A DNA stretch of 38,612 nt from Fidelibacterota bacterium (GCA_019654715.1 BPEH01000005.1:1-38612); one strand, 5' to 3'. Positions 28,789-38,207 are shown, counted from the first letter of the stretch. Numbers and translations are program-made. Notes: generated by a model from the letters alone, not told the origin.

Positions 28789-30950
28789 AATTATCAGATT
28801 TAAATAATGAACAATTAAAAGCTGTTAAAGCTACTAAAGGACCAGTGCTTGTTTTTGCAGGGGCAGGGAGTGGAAAAACACGTGTATTGACTTATAAAGT
28901 GTGGTATTTGATTAAGAATAAGATTTATCTACCTAAAGAAATTTTAGCTTTGACATTTACAAATAAAGCAGCATCAGAAATGAGAGAACGCATCAATAAA
29001 AGTATTAAATGTGATGGTGTTACTGTTGGAACTTTTCATTCTATCGGAGCCAGAATTCTAAGAAAATATATTAAAAATTTAGATAAAAGATATAGCAGTG
29101 GTTTTACTATTTATGATGGTTCTGATCAAAAATTAATCTTAAAAGAGATCATAGAAGAATTGGATCTTAATAATTATAAAGAATTCAATCCCAATTTGTT
29201 ACAAGCAAAGATTGATAGCTTCAAAAATGCATCAATGTCTGTTAAAGATGTTCAATCAGAGGCAAATGGTTTCGAAAATAAAAAAATTGCTAAGATATAT
29301 GATCTTTATTTAGAAAAGTTGATTCAAAATAATGCCGTTGATTTTAATGATTTAATTTTATTGCCTATTCAACTTTTTAAGAAAAATAAATCATCATTAA
29401 AAGCATATCAAAATTTGTGGAAATACATATTAGTTGATGAATTTCAAGATACCAACTCTCCACAATTTAAATTAATTAGCTTCCTTGCTGGTGGACATAA
29501 AAATATTACCGTTGTAGGTGATGATGATCAATCAATCTATGGATGGAGAGGTGCAAATATTGATAATATTCTCACAAATTTTAAAGATACTTTTCCAAAA
29601 GCGGTTGAGATTAAACTGGAAAAGAATTACAGATCAACACAAAGAATTCTTGATGGTGCATGGTCTGTAGTATCTAACAATGCAAATCGTGCTGAAAAGA
29701 AATTGGTAGCTACAAAAGGGCAGGGGGAAAGAATATCTTTGATTCCTACTGGTAATGATAAAGAAGAAGCTCTTGCAGTTGCTGATTCTATTAAAAAAGA
29801 TATCAAAATAAATAAAAGTAAATTTCAAGATTTTGCAATCCTTTACCGCACAAATGCCCAATCAAGAATTATAGAGCAGATTTTCATGAGAGAAGGTTTA
29901 CCATATAGTATAGTTGGAGGCACCAAATTTTATGATAGAAAAGAAATAAAAAACGTTCTTGCATATCTTATTTTAATTTGCAATCTCAATGATAATGTGG
30001 CTTTAAAAAGAATCATTAATTTTCCTGTTAGAGGGATTGGTGAGAAAACAATTAAACTGCTTAATGATTTAGCAAACAAAAAGAAAATATCTTTATTTGA
30101 AAGTTTACAGTTTGCTAAAGAATTAAAATTAAGAAATAAGCAATGTGATTCGATTTCAAATTTTTATGATTCAATTAATAAATTCCATGATTTATTAGAA
30201 AAATTAGATTGCAAAGAATTATTTCGTGTGATTTTAGAAGAATTTAATATCGAGTACTATTATAAGAATAATCCAGTAGAACAAGATCGTTATAATAATA
30301 TCCAAGAATTAAAATCCAGTATTGATTATTTCGCCGAAACTTCTGGTGGAGGATTAAGAGAGTTCTTACAAGAAATAGCATTGTACACTGATTTGGATGA
30401 TTGGAATAGTAAACAAAATTCTATTACACTCATGACTGTGCATGCAGCAAAGGGATTAGAATTTCCCACAGTGTTTATTACTGGATTAGAGCAAGGTCTT
30501 TTTCCTTTAATGAGGGTAGATGATTCTAGTGACCAATTTGAAGAAGAAAGAAGACTGTTTTATGTTGCATTGACAAGAGCTATGGAAAAAGCTTATTTGC
30601 TTAATGCATATTATAGAAGAAGATTTGGCTCGCAAAGTACTTCATCTTTTATACAATCTGATTTTTTAAATGAAATCAACAAAGATTCATTAAAAGTAAA
30701 AAAATATAAAAGTGTATATACTAAACGTATTGTTAATTCAGCTAATGGTAAAACAGTTAAAATGGCTAGAACAGTTACTGAATTTGATGATTTTGCAGTG
30801 GGCGATATGGTACAACACAATCTTTTTGGTGTTGGAACAATTATTGTTTTAAATGGTGCTGGAGAGAACCAAAAAGTTGGTATAGAGTTTAAAGATGGTC
30901 TAAAAAAGAAGCTAATTGTGAAGTATGCCAATCTAAAAAGGATAGATTAG
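28785..30950 (+). CDS. pcrA: UvrD/PcrA-type 3'-5' DNA helicase
   Basis: This is a 721-residue superfamily 1A helicase with all motifs: Walker A GAGSGKT (residues 26-32), ALTFTNKAASEM (Ia), VDEFQDTN (II), GDDDQSIYGWRGA (III), EKNYRS (IV), LMTVHAAKGLEF (V) and EERRLFYVALTRAM (VI). The C terminus has a Tudor-like tail (VGDMVQHNLFGVGTIIVLNG) as in PcrA, which couples the helicase to RNA polymerase. The roles are repair and removal of stalled complexes. UvrD and PcrA are orthologous; the symbol is by the C-terminal tail. The start overlaps mltG by 4 bases. Confidence 0.93.
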   Translation: MKLSDLNNEQLKAVKATKGPVLVFAGAGSGKTRVLTYKVWYLIKNKIYLPKEILALTFTNKAASEMRERINKSIKCDGVTVGTFHSIGARILRKYIKNLDKRYSSGFTIYDGSDQKLILKEIIEELDLNNYKEFNPNLLQAKIDSFKNASMSVKDVQSEANGFENKKIAKIYDLYLEKLIQNNAVDFNDLILLPIQLFKKNKSSLKAYQNLWKYILVDEFQDTNSPQFKLISFLAGGHKNITVVGDDDQSIYGWRGANIDNILTNFKDTFPKAVEIKLEKNYRSTQRILDGAWSVVSNNANRAEKKLVATKGQGERISLIPTGNDKEEALAVADSIKKDIKINKSKFQDFAILYRTNAQSRIIEQIFMREGLPYSIVGGTKFYDRKEIKNVLAYLILICNLNDNVALKRIINFPVRGIGEKTIKLLNDLANKKKISLFESLQFAKELKLRNKQCDSISNFYDSINKFHDLLEKLDCKELFRVILEEFNIEYYYKNNPVEQDRYNNIQELKSSIDYFAETSGGGLREFLQEIALYTDLDDWNSKQNSITLMTVHAAKGLEFPTVFITGLEQGLFPLMRVDDSSDQFEEERRLFYVALTRAMEKAYLLNAYYRRRFGSQSTSSFIQSDFLNEINKDSLKVKKYKSVYTKRIVNSANGKTVKMARTVTEFDDFAVGDMVQHNLFGVGTIIVLNGAGENQKVGIEFKDGLKKKLIVKYANLKRID

Positions 30951-30976
30951 AAAATTTATTTAATGTAATTTGAATA

Positions 30977-31441
30977 ATGGAAAAATTAATACCATGTAGA
31001 TTCCATGTCGAAGTTGGATCAGTACTCAAAGCGGAAGGTATGAGAACAACGAAACAACGTTTAGACATATGGGATGAGTTATGTTCAACTGATGATCACA
31101 GAGATATTGAAACTATTCTACAGTCTTTAATCAAAAAGAAAATCAATGTATCAAGAGCTACCCTTTATAGAACAATTGATGTATTTGTTAAACATGATTT
31201 GTTAAAAAAAGTCTCTCTTGGGAACGGCAAAATTCTTTATGAACATAATAAAAAATCTATCAGCCCAAGACATGATCATATTTTATGTGAGGACTGCGGT
31301 GAAATCTTCGAATTTTTTGATAGTAATATTACTATTTTAGAAAATGAAATTGCTAAAAAATTAAATATGAAAGTTACACAAAGAACTCATCAACTTTCTG
31401 GTATATGCAATAGTAAAAATTGTTCTCATCTCACTAATTAA
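30977..31441 (+). CDS. Fur family transcriptional regulator
   Basis: The 154-residue protein has the winged-helix domain (TKQRLDIWDEL, INVSRATLYRTIDVFVKHDLLKK) and the Fur dimerisation and metal domain (HDHILCEDCGEIFEF with CxxC, then CNSKNC near the C terminus). The CxxC and CxxxC pairs are consistent with a structural zinc site. Whether it senses iron, zinc, manganese or peroxide is not shown by the sequence, and no Fur box was identified nearby. It lies 26 bases after the helicase and 7 before the next gene. Confidence 0.9.
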   Translation: MEKLIPCRFHVEVGSVLKAEGMRTTKQRLDIWDELCSTDDHRDIETILQSLIKKKINVSRATLYRTIDVFVKHDLLKKVSLGNGKILYEHNKKSISPRHDHILCEDCGEIFEFFDSNITILENEIAKKLNMKVTQRTHQLSGICNSKNCSHLTN

Positions 31442-31448
31442 TTTTTAA

Positions 31449-32330
31449 ATGAAATCTGTTCTTATCAATAATTTGCTTTCTGATGTGAAACTTCAAGGCT
31501 TTTACTTATGCATTGAAAAAAAACTGCGAAAGAAAAAAGATGGATCTCCTTATATTGATTTACTACTTCAGGATAAATCTGGTATAATAAGAGGAAGGAT
31601 TTGGGATAATGTTCATATACTGACTAAAAAATTTGATGTTGGAAATCCGGTTGCTTTAAAAGGTATAACTTATAGTTATGGAGAGAATCTTTTTATAAAA
31701 ATAAAAAATATTAATAGAGCATCTATTGATAGATATAAAAAATATGGTTTTGTACCATCAGATTTAATTCCTACTTCAAAACAAAATGTGAAACAATTAT
31801 GGACACAACTCCAGAAAGAAATTAAAATAATTTCAAAGCCACACTTTAAGAAGTTAGTCACTAAAATTTTATCAGATCATAAACAAAAATTTCAAATTTA
31901 TCCTGCGAGTATTGCATATCACTATAATTATCAACATGGTCTTTTAGAACAGACTGTTTCACTGATGAAAATTGCTAGATTATTAGCAAAAAATTATGCA
32001 GTGGATTCTAATTTGTTATTAACAGGAGCTTGCCTTCATCAGATTGGCAAACTTTACTCAATTAATATTGGTTTTTCTGCTGATAAAAGCATTGAAAAAC
32101 AATTAGTTGGAAATGCTATTTTATCAAGAGATGTTGTTAATGAGTATATAAGAGAAATAAAAACTTTCCCGAAAGAGGATAAAATTCAACTAGAACATTT
32201 GATTTTATCTTATCAAGGCAGAAGAGAATGGCAAAGTCCAGTGGAACCGCAAACAATAGAAGCAATGCTATTGCATACAATCAATTATATGGATTCTCAG
32301 GTAAATTTCATGAGTAGAAATGAAAAATAG
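31449..32330 (+). CDS. YhaM-like OB-fold/HD-domain protein with degenerate HD site
   Basis: The 293-residue protein matches the architecture of the 3'-5' exoribonuclease YhaM: an N-terminal OB-fold (about residues 10-90, DLLLQDKSGIIRGRIWDN) and a C-terminal HD domain (about 135-285). Every block is recognisable but the metal ligands are replaced: the HD pair reads LHQIGK instead of LHDxGK, LLEQT replaces a His, VGNA replaces GH, SYQG replaces SHHG and INYMDS replaces xIDNxDA. EWQSPVEPQTIEAMLLH is well kept. I infer a protein that binds RNA or DNA but no longer hydrolyses it. It overlaps the next gene by 11 bases. Confidence 0.82.
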   Translation: MKSVLINNLLSDVKLQGFYLCIEKKLRKKKDGSPYIDLLLQDKSGIIRGRIWDNVHILTKKFDVGNPVALKGITYSYGENLFIKIKNINRASIDRYKKYGFVPSDLIPTSKQNVKQLWTQLQKEIKIISKPHFKKLVTKILSDHKQKFQIYPASIAYHYNYQHGLLEQTVSLMKIARLLAKNYAVDSNLLLTGACLHQIGKLYSINIGFSADKSIEKQLVGNAILSRDVVNEYIREIKTFPKEDKIQLEHLILSYQGRREWQSPVEPQTIEAMLLHTINYMDSQVNFMSRNEK

Positions 32331-33939
32331 ATTACTTATTATATTCTTTTTTCAAAATATTTTCGCACAACATAATATTTCTTATGATTTATCAGATCAA
32401 TTTGGTATTAATCTTAGCAATAATCAGATTATATGGAATACAGATCAGAAATTTGATAATCTGTTGATTGATTCATCCTCAAAATATTTTAAACAAAAAT
32501 TTAGCTCCTTTGATTTCAATGATATCAATATTGATTCAACTTACACAAAAAGCAAATTTTCTTATGAATTTGGCGATTATGGTTTGGATGTTCTTAATGT
32601 TGGTTTAAAAAAACATTCTCAAGATAGTGATTTCCAGTTTTTAGGATTTAAAAAGAGTTTTTTTGGGAATTATTCTGAGTTTGCCAATTCAAATAGCGGT
32701 CCTTTAAGCCTTTTGTATCAATTTGATTATTCAAAGCATTTTGAGAATCATTCCTTAGTTGTTTCAGTAGGATACTTTCAGACAAGTTCAAATTTCTTAT
32801 TTGATAATCTTGAAGATAACTCGAATAATAAAGAATTTTCTGATTTTTCATCTTTTACTTTAATTGATAGATTTAAAAAAGGTCTATGGAACTATACATT
32901 TCAATTCAATCATATTACTAAGCATGATCAACTCTTTTTATTGGAAGAATTATTAGATAACGATATTGATATTGATAGAAACATTATCACAATCAATGCA
33001 AATAATGATAAAAATGTTTCAATTGATTTATCTTTAGATAATAAATTTTATTTTGACTTAAGATCACATCAAACAACTCATGATGTTTTACAATCTTATA
33101 CTCAAAATTCTCTCCATCTAGTTAGTAGCAATAGTTTTAAATCATCAGAGATTAAATATGGGTTTGATTATTTTATGGGAAATTCTCCTTATAAAAGTGA
33201 TGGTAGTTATGGATCTGAAAATGAAGAAGTGTTACCAAATTTTTATTATGAGCTAAATCATGATTTTGGTAATCAGACTTATTCTCTATCAATGGATATT
33301 ATGAACAAGCCAACAACATTTTTGTTTGATAATTCCAATTACCAAGAAATTGAAACTTGGAATTCAGTTAATCTACACTATAACATTTATTCTGGTTTCA
33401 TTTTAGAAACCAATCTAAAATGGACTGAAGTATCAAATTTAACAGCATATAATAAAGCTGATAATTCTTTTACTACTCTTTCTGATGATTTATTATCATT
33501 GAAGACAAAATTTGGAATTTCATTTAATAATCATAATTTAAATTTTGCATATTACCACAATTTCTATGATAGTATTATAAGTTCAAATAGATCAGATATT
33601 TTAGATATTAATTATGGATTTAAAACATCTTTTGTCAATGAAAAGCTAGGTGTAAATGGAAAAATTTCTTTAACCTATCTTTCAGAAAATAATTCCGATT
33701 TCTCCTTCGATTATTTTAGAAATCTTCCATCTGTTGGAAATAGTTTTATAAATGATGAAAGCTATAGTGTTGGTATAAATCTTGATATTTCTATTGGTGA
33801 TGTTATTTTAACATTTCGTGCTAATAATTTATTGCATCGTTTACCTGTCAATGGAGATTATTCAATAGAAAGACATGAATTATTTAATCCAATCAACAGT
33901 TTAATGTCATTTGGTATTTTATGGGAATTTGATGATTAA
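32320..33939 (+). CDS. Predicted outer-membrane beta-barrel-like protein, unknown function
   Basis: I do not recognise this 539-residue family. A signal peptide is clear (MKNRLLIIFFFQNIFAQ, likely cleaved after AQ). The mature part is rich in Asn, Ser, Asp and aromatic residues, with alternating hydrophobic and polar strands (for example FSYEFGDYGLDVLNVGLKKH and YTFQFNHITKHDQLFLL), typical of outer-membrane barrels of FCB bacteria. There is no plug, no TonB box and no lipobox. It ends in ILWEFDD. The start overlaps the YhaM-like gene by 11 bases, which implies translational coupling. An all-beta secreted protein that is not a barrel is the alternative. Confidence 0.7.
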   Translation: MKNRLLIIFFFQNIFAQHNISYDLSDQFGINLSNNQIIWNTDQKFDNLLIDSSSKYFKQKFSSFDFNDINIDSTYTKSKFSYEFGDYGLDVLNVGLKKHSQDSDFQFLGFKKSFFGNYSEFANSNSGPLSLLYQFDYSKHFENHSLVVSVGYFQTSSNFLFDNLEDNSNNKEFSDFSSFTLIDRFKKGLWNYTFQFNHITKHDQLFLLEELLDNDIDIDRNIITINANNDKNVSIDLSLDNKFYFDLRSHQTTHDVLQSYTQNSLHLVSSNSFKSSEIKYGFDYFMGNSPYKSDGSYGSENEEVLPNFYYELNHDFGNQTYSLSMDIMNKPTTFLFDNSNYQEIETWNSVNLHYNIYSGFILETNLKWTEVSNLTAYNKADNSFTTLSDDLLSLKTKFGISFNNHNLNFAYYHNFYDSIISSNRSDILDINYGFKTSFVNEKLGVNGKISLTYLSENNSDFSFDYFRNLPSVGNSFINDESYSVGINLDISIGDVILTFRANNLLHRLPVNGDYSIERHELFNPINSLMSFGILWEFDD

Positions 33940-33965
33940 AGTCTTGGTTGTATAATCAAAGTTAT

Positions 33966-33983
33966 TTTTATTCATTAATAAAA
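33966..33983 (+). terminator. Weak AT-only hairpin after the barrel-like gene
   Basis: TTTTATT (33966-33972) pairs with AATAAAA (33977-33983) around a CATT loop, and GATTATTTT follows. It lies 27 bases after the stop of the barrel-like gene in the 71-base gap before the HNH gene. An all-A/T stem is weak, so this is only a candidate transcription end. Confidence 0.25.
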
Positions 33984-34010
33984 GATTATTTTCATAAATT
34001 TGTATCCATA

Positions 34011-34544
34011 ATGTATAAAAATAATTCAGTTTCTAAACTTAATAGTAATCTTACTCTAGTTTTAAATGCCAGCTATGTTCCTTTGGCAGTTTGTTCATCA
34101 AAACGAGCACTATGTTTATATTTTCTTGATAAGATTGATGTTTTAAAAAATTACAATGATTATGTCCATTCACCATCAATGAGAGTAAAGATTCCAAGTG
34201 TAGTTAAATTAAGACGATATGTTAAACATAATAACTTAGATGTTGTTCTTAATAGAAAAAACCTATTGATTCGAGATAATTTTTGTTGTCAATATTGTTT
34301 TTCAAAATCACATTTAACTGTTGATCATATTATTCCCAAAGAAAAAAGTGGTCCTGATACATGGGAAAATTTAATTGTGGCTTGTTCTCCATGTAATTCA
34401 AAAAAAGGAAACAGAACCCCACAAGAGGCAAGAATGAAACTTATGAAACAACCAAGAAGACCAAATCGATTTATTTATTTTAAACAATTTGTTAAACAAA
34501 ACAATATTGATTGGGAAGGCTATTTATTCTCTGGTAAAAATTAA
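34011..34544 (+). CDS. HNH endonuclease family protein
   Basis: The product has 177 residues from ATG 34011. The C-terminal HNH domain reads CCQYC, then HLTVDHIIPKEKSGPDTWENLIVAC and CxxC-type SPCNSKKGN, with the two zinc CxxC pairs and the HxxP motif intact. The N-terminal part (LTLVLNASYVPLAVCSSKRALCL) is shared with a widespread chromosomal HNH family whose role is not established. The frame is open upstream to a TTG at 33948, but that stretch lies in the non-coding gap and has no family similarity. The gap to trpS is 1 base. Confidence 0.87.
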   Translation: MYKNNSVSKLNSNLTLVLNASYVPLAVCSSKRALCLYFLDKIDVLKNYNDYVHSPSMRVKIPSVVKLRRYVKHNNLDVVLNRKNLLIRDNFCCQYCFSKSHLTVDHIIPKEKSGPDTWENLIVACSPCNSKKGNRTPQEARMKLMKQPRRPNRFIYFKQFVKQNNIDWEGYLFSGKN

Positions 34545-34545
34545 T

Positions 34546-35513
34546 ATGAAAAAGAAAAGAATACTAAGTGGTGTACAACCATCAGGGTTATTACATATTG
34601 GTAATTACTTTGGAATGATTAAACGTATGATTGAATTTCAAAAATCATCTGATTTATTTTGTTTTATTGCTAACTATCATTCTTTGACTTCTTTAAATGA
34701 TAAAAATAAACTTGAGGATAATACATTTGTTTCATTTTGCGATCTATTAGCTCTAGGTCTTAATCCATCTAAATCTACCATCTGGATTCAATCTCATGTT
34801 CCAGAAGTAACAGAATTAGCGTGGATATTATCTAATTTTACCAGTGTTGGTTTGATGCAAAGATCTACATCTTATAAAGATAAGATTGGACGCGGTCTAA
34901 AGCCGAATATGGGATTATTTTCTTATCCAATTTTGATGGCATCAGATATCTTATTGTTTCAATCAGATGTTGTACCAGTCGGAAAAGATCAAAAACAACA
35001 CTTAGAAATGACCAGAGATATTGCACTAAAATTTAATAATACTTTTGAAGAAATCTTCACTATTCCAGAAATTGATATTGACAAAAATGCCAGTGTAATT
35101 AATGGTATTGATGATCAAAAAATGAGCAAATCTTACAATAATACTATTCCAATTTTTGGTGATGATAAATATATAAAAGAACAAATAATGAATATTGTTA
35201 CTGATTCTGCAGGATTAAATGAGCCAAAGATATTGATACTCCATTATTTAAAATTTATTCATTATTCTTAAAAGAGAATCAGAAAAAAGAGCTCAAAGAA
35301 AGATATAAAACTCCTGGACTAAAATATTCAGATATAAAAAATGAACTCTATCAATGTATTATGGATTATTTTGCTGATCAAAGATTACAGAAAGACGATT
35401 ATTTAAATAGACCTAATGATGTCTCTGATTTGATGGTCTTAGGAAAAGACAAAGCAAAAGCTGTAGCAACTAAAACTTTAGAAGATGTTAAGAAATCAAT
35501 TGGAATGCTTTAA
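34546..35513 (+). CDS. trpS: Tryptophanyl-tRNA synthetase, one frameshift
   Basis: The repaired length is 322 residues, normal for the class I enzyme. RILSGVQPSGLLHIGNYFG contains the HIGH-type motif, followed by FIANYHSLTS, GLMQRSTSYKDK, LMASDILLFQSDVVPVGKDQKQHLEMTRDIA and the KMSKS motif in DDQKMSKSYNN. One base is missing at about 35232-35235, after which the C-terminal part (DTPLFKIYSLFLKENQKKEL, ending KKSIGML) continues to TAA 35511-35513. The frame is open upstream to 34489, but ATG 34546 gives the canonical N terminus. scpA starts at the base after the stop. Confidence 0.94.
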
Positions 35514-36239
35514 ATGTTTAATGTAAAGCTTGATAATTTTGAAGGACCTCTAGATTTACTGCTTTATTTTATTAAAAGAGATAAGATAGACATCTACGAT
35601 ATTCCTATATCAAAGATTACAAAAGAATATATTGATACAATAAAGCACGCAAAGAAATTAAATATTGCAGTAGCAGGTGAATTTGTTTTTATGGCTTCAT
35701 TGTTAACGCGATTAAAAACAAGAATGCTTTTACCAAGAAAAGAAGATGAAGAAGGTTTTGATATTGATGATCCTCGTGTTAATCTGGTAGATCAATTGAT
35801 ACAGTATAAGACATTTAAAACAATTGCGAATCAATTGAAAATTATTCAGAATAACAATAAAGACTTATTCTATCGTCCTATTGATATAGATTCTTCAGAG
35901 GAAGCAATAAATCCAAATGAATTTTTAAGAGAAGTGTCATTATTTGATATATCAAAGATTTTTAAAGAAGCACTTTCAAATGCACCTATAACTGATTCAT
36001 TAGATATTCACAGAGAAAAAATATCACTTACGGAACAAAAAAATTTTATAATTGCAAATTTTGATAAAAAAGGTAATCTTTCGTTAGACAAATTGATAAA
36101 AAAATTAAAAAGTAAGCTTGAGATTATTGTCACATTTTTAGCTTTATTAGAAATGATTAGGACAGCAGAATTAGTTTGTAAACAAAAGGATACTTTTGGT
36201 CAAATTAACATAAAATTAAATATTGGTGCTGAAGCATAA
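35514..36239 (+). CDS. scpA: Segregation and condensation protein A
   Basis: The 241-residue kleisin subunit of the SMC-ScpAB condensin starts FNVKLDNFEGPLDLLLYFIKRDKIDIYDIPISKIT, the invariant N-terminal block, and continues with AGEFVFMASLLTRLKTRMLLP. The C-terminal winged helix ends FLALLEMIRTAELVCKQKDTFGQI. It lies directly after trpS, and its TAA shares a base with the scpB ATG (TAATG). No smc gene is visible. Confidence 0.95.
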   Translation: MFNVKLDNFEGPLDLLLYFIKRDKIDIYDIPISKITKEYIDTIKHAKKLNIAVAGEFVFMASLLTRLKTRMLLPRKEDEEGFDIDDPRVNLVDQLIQYKTFKTIANQLKIIQNNNKDLFYRPIDIDSSEEAINPNEFLREVSLFDISKIFKEALSNAPITDSLDIHREKISLTEQKNFIIANFDKKGNLSLDKLIKKLKSKLEIIVTFLALLEMIRTAELVCKQKDTFGQINIKLNIGAEA

Positions 36240-36784
36240 TGAATGATGAATTAATTATTGAATCATTATTATTTGTCCTTTCTCAGCCACTGAAACAATC
36301 CGATCTTAAAAAAGTATTTGATAATGGTAATACTCCGTCTTTGGATGATATAGTTGAGAAACTCAATCAAAAATATACAGACAATGCTTTTCAAATTTCG
36401 AAAGTAGGTGGTGGGTATATGCTCGTGAGCAAAAAAGATTTTGAGCCATTTATTTCAAAGATATTACCTGGTAAAAAGTTAATCTTGTCGAATGCTGGGT
36501 TAGAAGTATTGGCTATCATTGCTTATAAACAGCCAATTAATAGGTTAGAAATCGAATCAATAAGAGGAGTTGATTGTAAAGGTGTAATAAAAAATCTGCT
36601 CACAAAGAAATTAATTAAAATAAAAGGAAGAGATGATAGTCCTGGAAGAGCTCTGTTATATTGCACTACCGAAGAATATTTGAAACATTTTGGTCTAGAG
36701 AATTTATCTGATATGCCAAAACATAATGAAATTTCTGAAATAGTCGATTCTCAAGAGGATAAAATTAGTAGTGAAATTATTTAA
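36239..36784 (+). CDS. scpB: Segregation and condensation protein B
   Basis: The 181-residue protein has two winged-helix domains. The characteristic block is LSNAGLEVLAIIAYKQPINRLEIESIRGVD, followed by LLTKKLIKIKGRDDSPGRALLYCTTEEYLKHFGLENLSDMP. It partners ScpA in SMC-ScpAB chromosome segregation. It overlaps scpA by one base and rluB by 14 bases. The short C-terminal tail after the second domain is acidic. Confidence 0.95.
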   Translation: MNDELIIESLLFVLSQPLKQSDLKKVFDNGNTPSLDDIVEKLNQKYTDNAFQISKVGGGYMLVSKKDFEPFISKILPGKKLILSNAGLEVLAIIAYKQPINRLEIESIRGVDCKGVIKNLLTKKLIKIKGRDDSPGRALLYCTTEEYLKHFGLENLSDMPKHNEISEIVDSQEDKISSEII

Positions 36785-37484
36785 ATTTGTTGCTTCTTCT
36801 GGTCTTTTATCTAGAAGGAAATCCCAAGAGTCTATAAAATCAGCCCTTGTTACAGTAAATAATATTGTTGAGATGGATCCTTTTGTTTATATAAATCCTG
36901 AAAAAGATATAGTGAGACTTGATGGACAAAAAATAAAGTTTAGAAGAGAATCTGAAACAATTATACTCCATAAACCAAAAGGATTCATTTGTTCTAGAAG
37001 TGATGAATTACATAGAAAAACAATTTTTGATTTAATTCCAAAGAAATCTACTCTCAATTATATTGGAAGATTAGATAAAAATACAACGGGTATAATTTTG
37101 TTAACTAATGATGGGAATCTATCTCAATTCCTAACACATCCAAAAAATAAAGTTTCTAAAGAATATATTGCTGAAACAACAACACGAATACAAGAATCGC
37201 AAGTGAAAAAGATTAGAAAGGGTATTTTTATTGGATCTGGAGAGAAAGGAAAAGCAGAAATATTATCTCAGAAAAAAGTGAAAAATAAATTCCATATTAA
37301 AATGATCTTAAGACAAGGAAAAAAGAATGAAATTAGGAGAATATTAAAGTTTTCCAATATAAAATTACTTTCTTTAAAAAGAGTTAAGTTTGGAGATATT
37401 GCTTTAGGAGATTTAAAAGAAGGTTTTTGGAGAGAATTAACAAAAAAAGAAAAAGAATATTTCAAAAAAGTTCGTCTAAAATGA
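36771..37484 (+). CDS. rluB: Ribosomal large-subunit pseudouridine synthase B family (RsuA/RluB)
   Basis: The 237-residue enzyme has an N-terminal S4 RNA-binding domain (KFVASSGLLSRRKSQESI) and the RsuA/RluB/E/F catalytic domain. The catalytic aspartate is D102 in IGRLDKNTTGIILLTNDG. Family blocks KVSKEYIAE and RQGKKNEIRRIL are intact. It probably modifies 23S rRNA; RluB is favoured over RsuA by the scpAB neighbourhood, where rluB is commonly found, but RluE/F cannot be fully excluded. The start is GTG 36771, overlapping scpB by 14 bases. Confidence 0.88.
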   Translation: MKLFKFVASSGLLSRRKSQESIKSALVTVNNIVEMDPFVYINPEKDIVRLDGQKIKFRRESETIILHKPKGFICSRSDELHRKTIFDLIPKKSTLNYIGRLDKNTTGIILLTNDGNLSQFLTHPKNKVSKEYIAETTTRIQESQVKKIRKGIFIGSGEKGKAEILSQKKVKNKFHIKMILRQGKKNEIRRILKFSNIKLLSLKRVKFGDIALGDLKEGFWRELTKKEKEYFKKVRLK

Positions 37485-37485
37485 G

Positions 37486-37502
37486 AACATTTTAAAAATG
37501 TT
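37486..37502 (+). terminator. Hairpin after rluB
   Basis: AACATTT (37486-37492) and AAATGTT (37496-37502) form a perfect 7-bp stem with a 3-base loop, 1 base after the rluB stop. The following bases are GGCATTTATTT rather than a pure T tract. It may be a weak terminator or a 3' stabilising structure between rluB and cmk. Confidence 0.35.
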
Positions 37503-37542
37503 GGCATTTATTTAAAGTAAGACTAACTTTCTGAGCAATTTT

Positions 37543-38202
37543 ATGGTTATAACTATTGATGGAGCTGCAGGAGTTGGGAAGACAACAACTGCTAAGAAAC
37601 TGGCAAAAAAGTTAGGGTTTCGATATTTAGATACTGGCGCTATGTATCGAGCGATAACTTATTTTTTTATTCAGCATCAAGTTGATATTGAATCAAAAGA
37701 TATGGTAATTAGTTCTCTTGATACTTTAAAGTTAGATGTTAGTTTTCCGATTGATCGTCCAACAAAAATTGTGTTGGATGGAAAAGACATTAGCCAAGAT
37801 ATTAGAAAAAAAGTAGTAACTAATCAGGTTAGTCAAGTTAGTGCCATGAAGGATGTGAGAAAAAAAATGGTTAAAATGCAAAAAGAAATTGTGAATAATG
37901 GTAATTTTGTTGTTGAAGGAAGAGATATTGGTACTGTAGTTTTTCCAAATGCAGAACATAAATTCTTTTTGGTGGCTGACTATAATATTAGAGCAGAAAG
38001 AAGATTAAAAGATTTTGATAATATTAACGAAAAGCTTGATTTATCTGACATTAGAAATGACTTAATAAAACGTGATAAACACGATAAAAATAGAAAACTT
38101 TCTCCTCTAAAAAAAGCAGAGGACGCGATAGTAATTGATACATCAAGTTGTAGCGTTGATGAACAAGTAGAGAGTATATATAAATATGTTGAAAGAGTAT
38201 AA
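37543..38202 (+). CDS. cmk: Cytidylate kinase
   Basis: This 219-residue enzyme phosphorylates CMP and dCMP. The P-loop is GAAGVGKT (residues 7-14) in MVITIDGAAGVGKTTTAKKL, followed by RYLDTGAMYRAITYFF, VVEGRDIGTVVFPNAEHKFFL and the lid region RDKHDKNRKLSPLKKAEDAIVIDTS. Length and motif order are normal. It is followed 5 bases later by rpsA, the classic cmk-rpsA gene pair. Confidence 0.96.
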   Translation: MVITIDGAAGVGKTTTAKKLAKKLGFRYLDTGAMYRAITYFFIQHQVDIESKDMVISSLDTLKLDVSFPIDRPTKIVLDGKDISQDIRKKVVTNQVSQVSAMKDVRKKMVKMQKEIVNNGNFVVEGRDIGTVVFPNAEHKFFLVADYNIRAERRLKDFDNINEKLDLSDIRNDLIKRDKHDKNRKLSPLKKAEDAIVIDTSSCSVDEQVESIYKYVERV

Positions 38203-38207
38203 AAAAT

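Noticed and set aside
33948-34010. N-terminal extension of the HNH protein from TTG 33948
   Set aside because: The 21 extra codons lie in the intergenic gap with a hairpin and lack similarity to the family; ATG 34011 fits.
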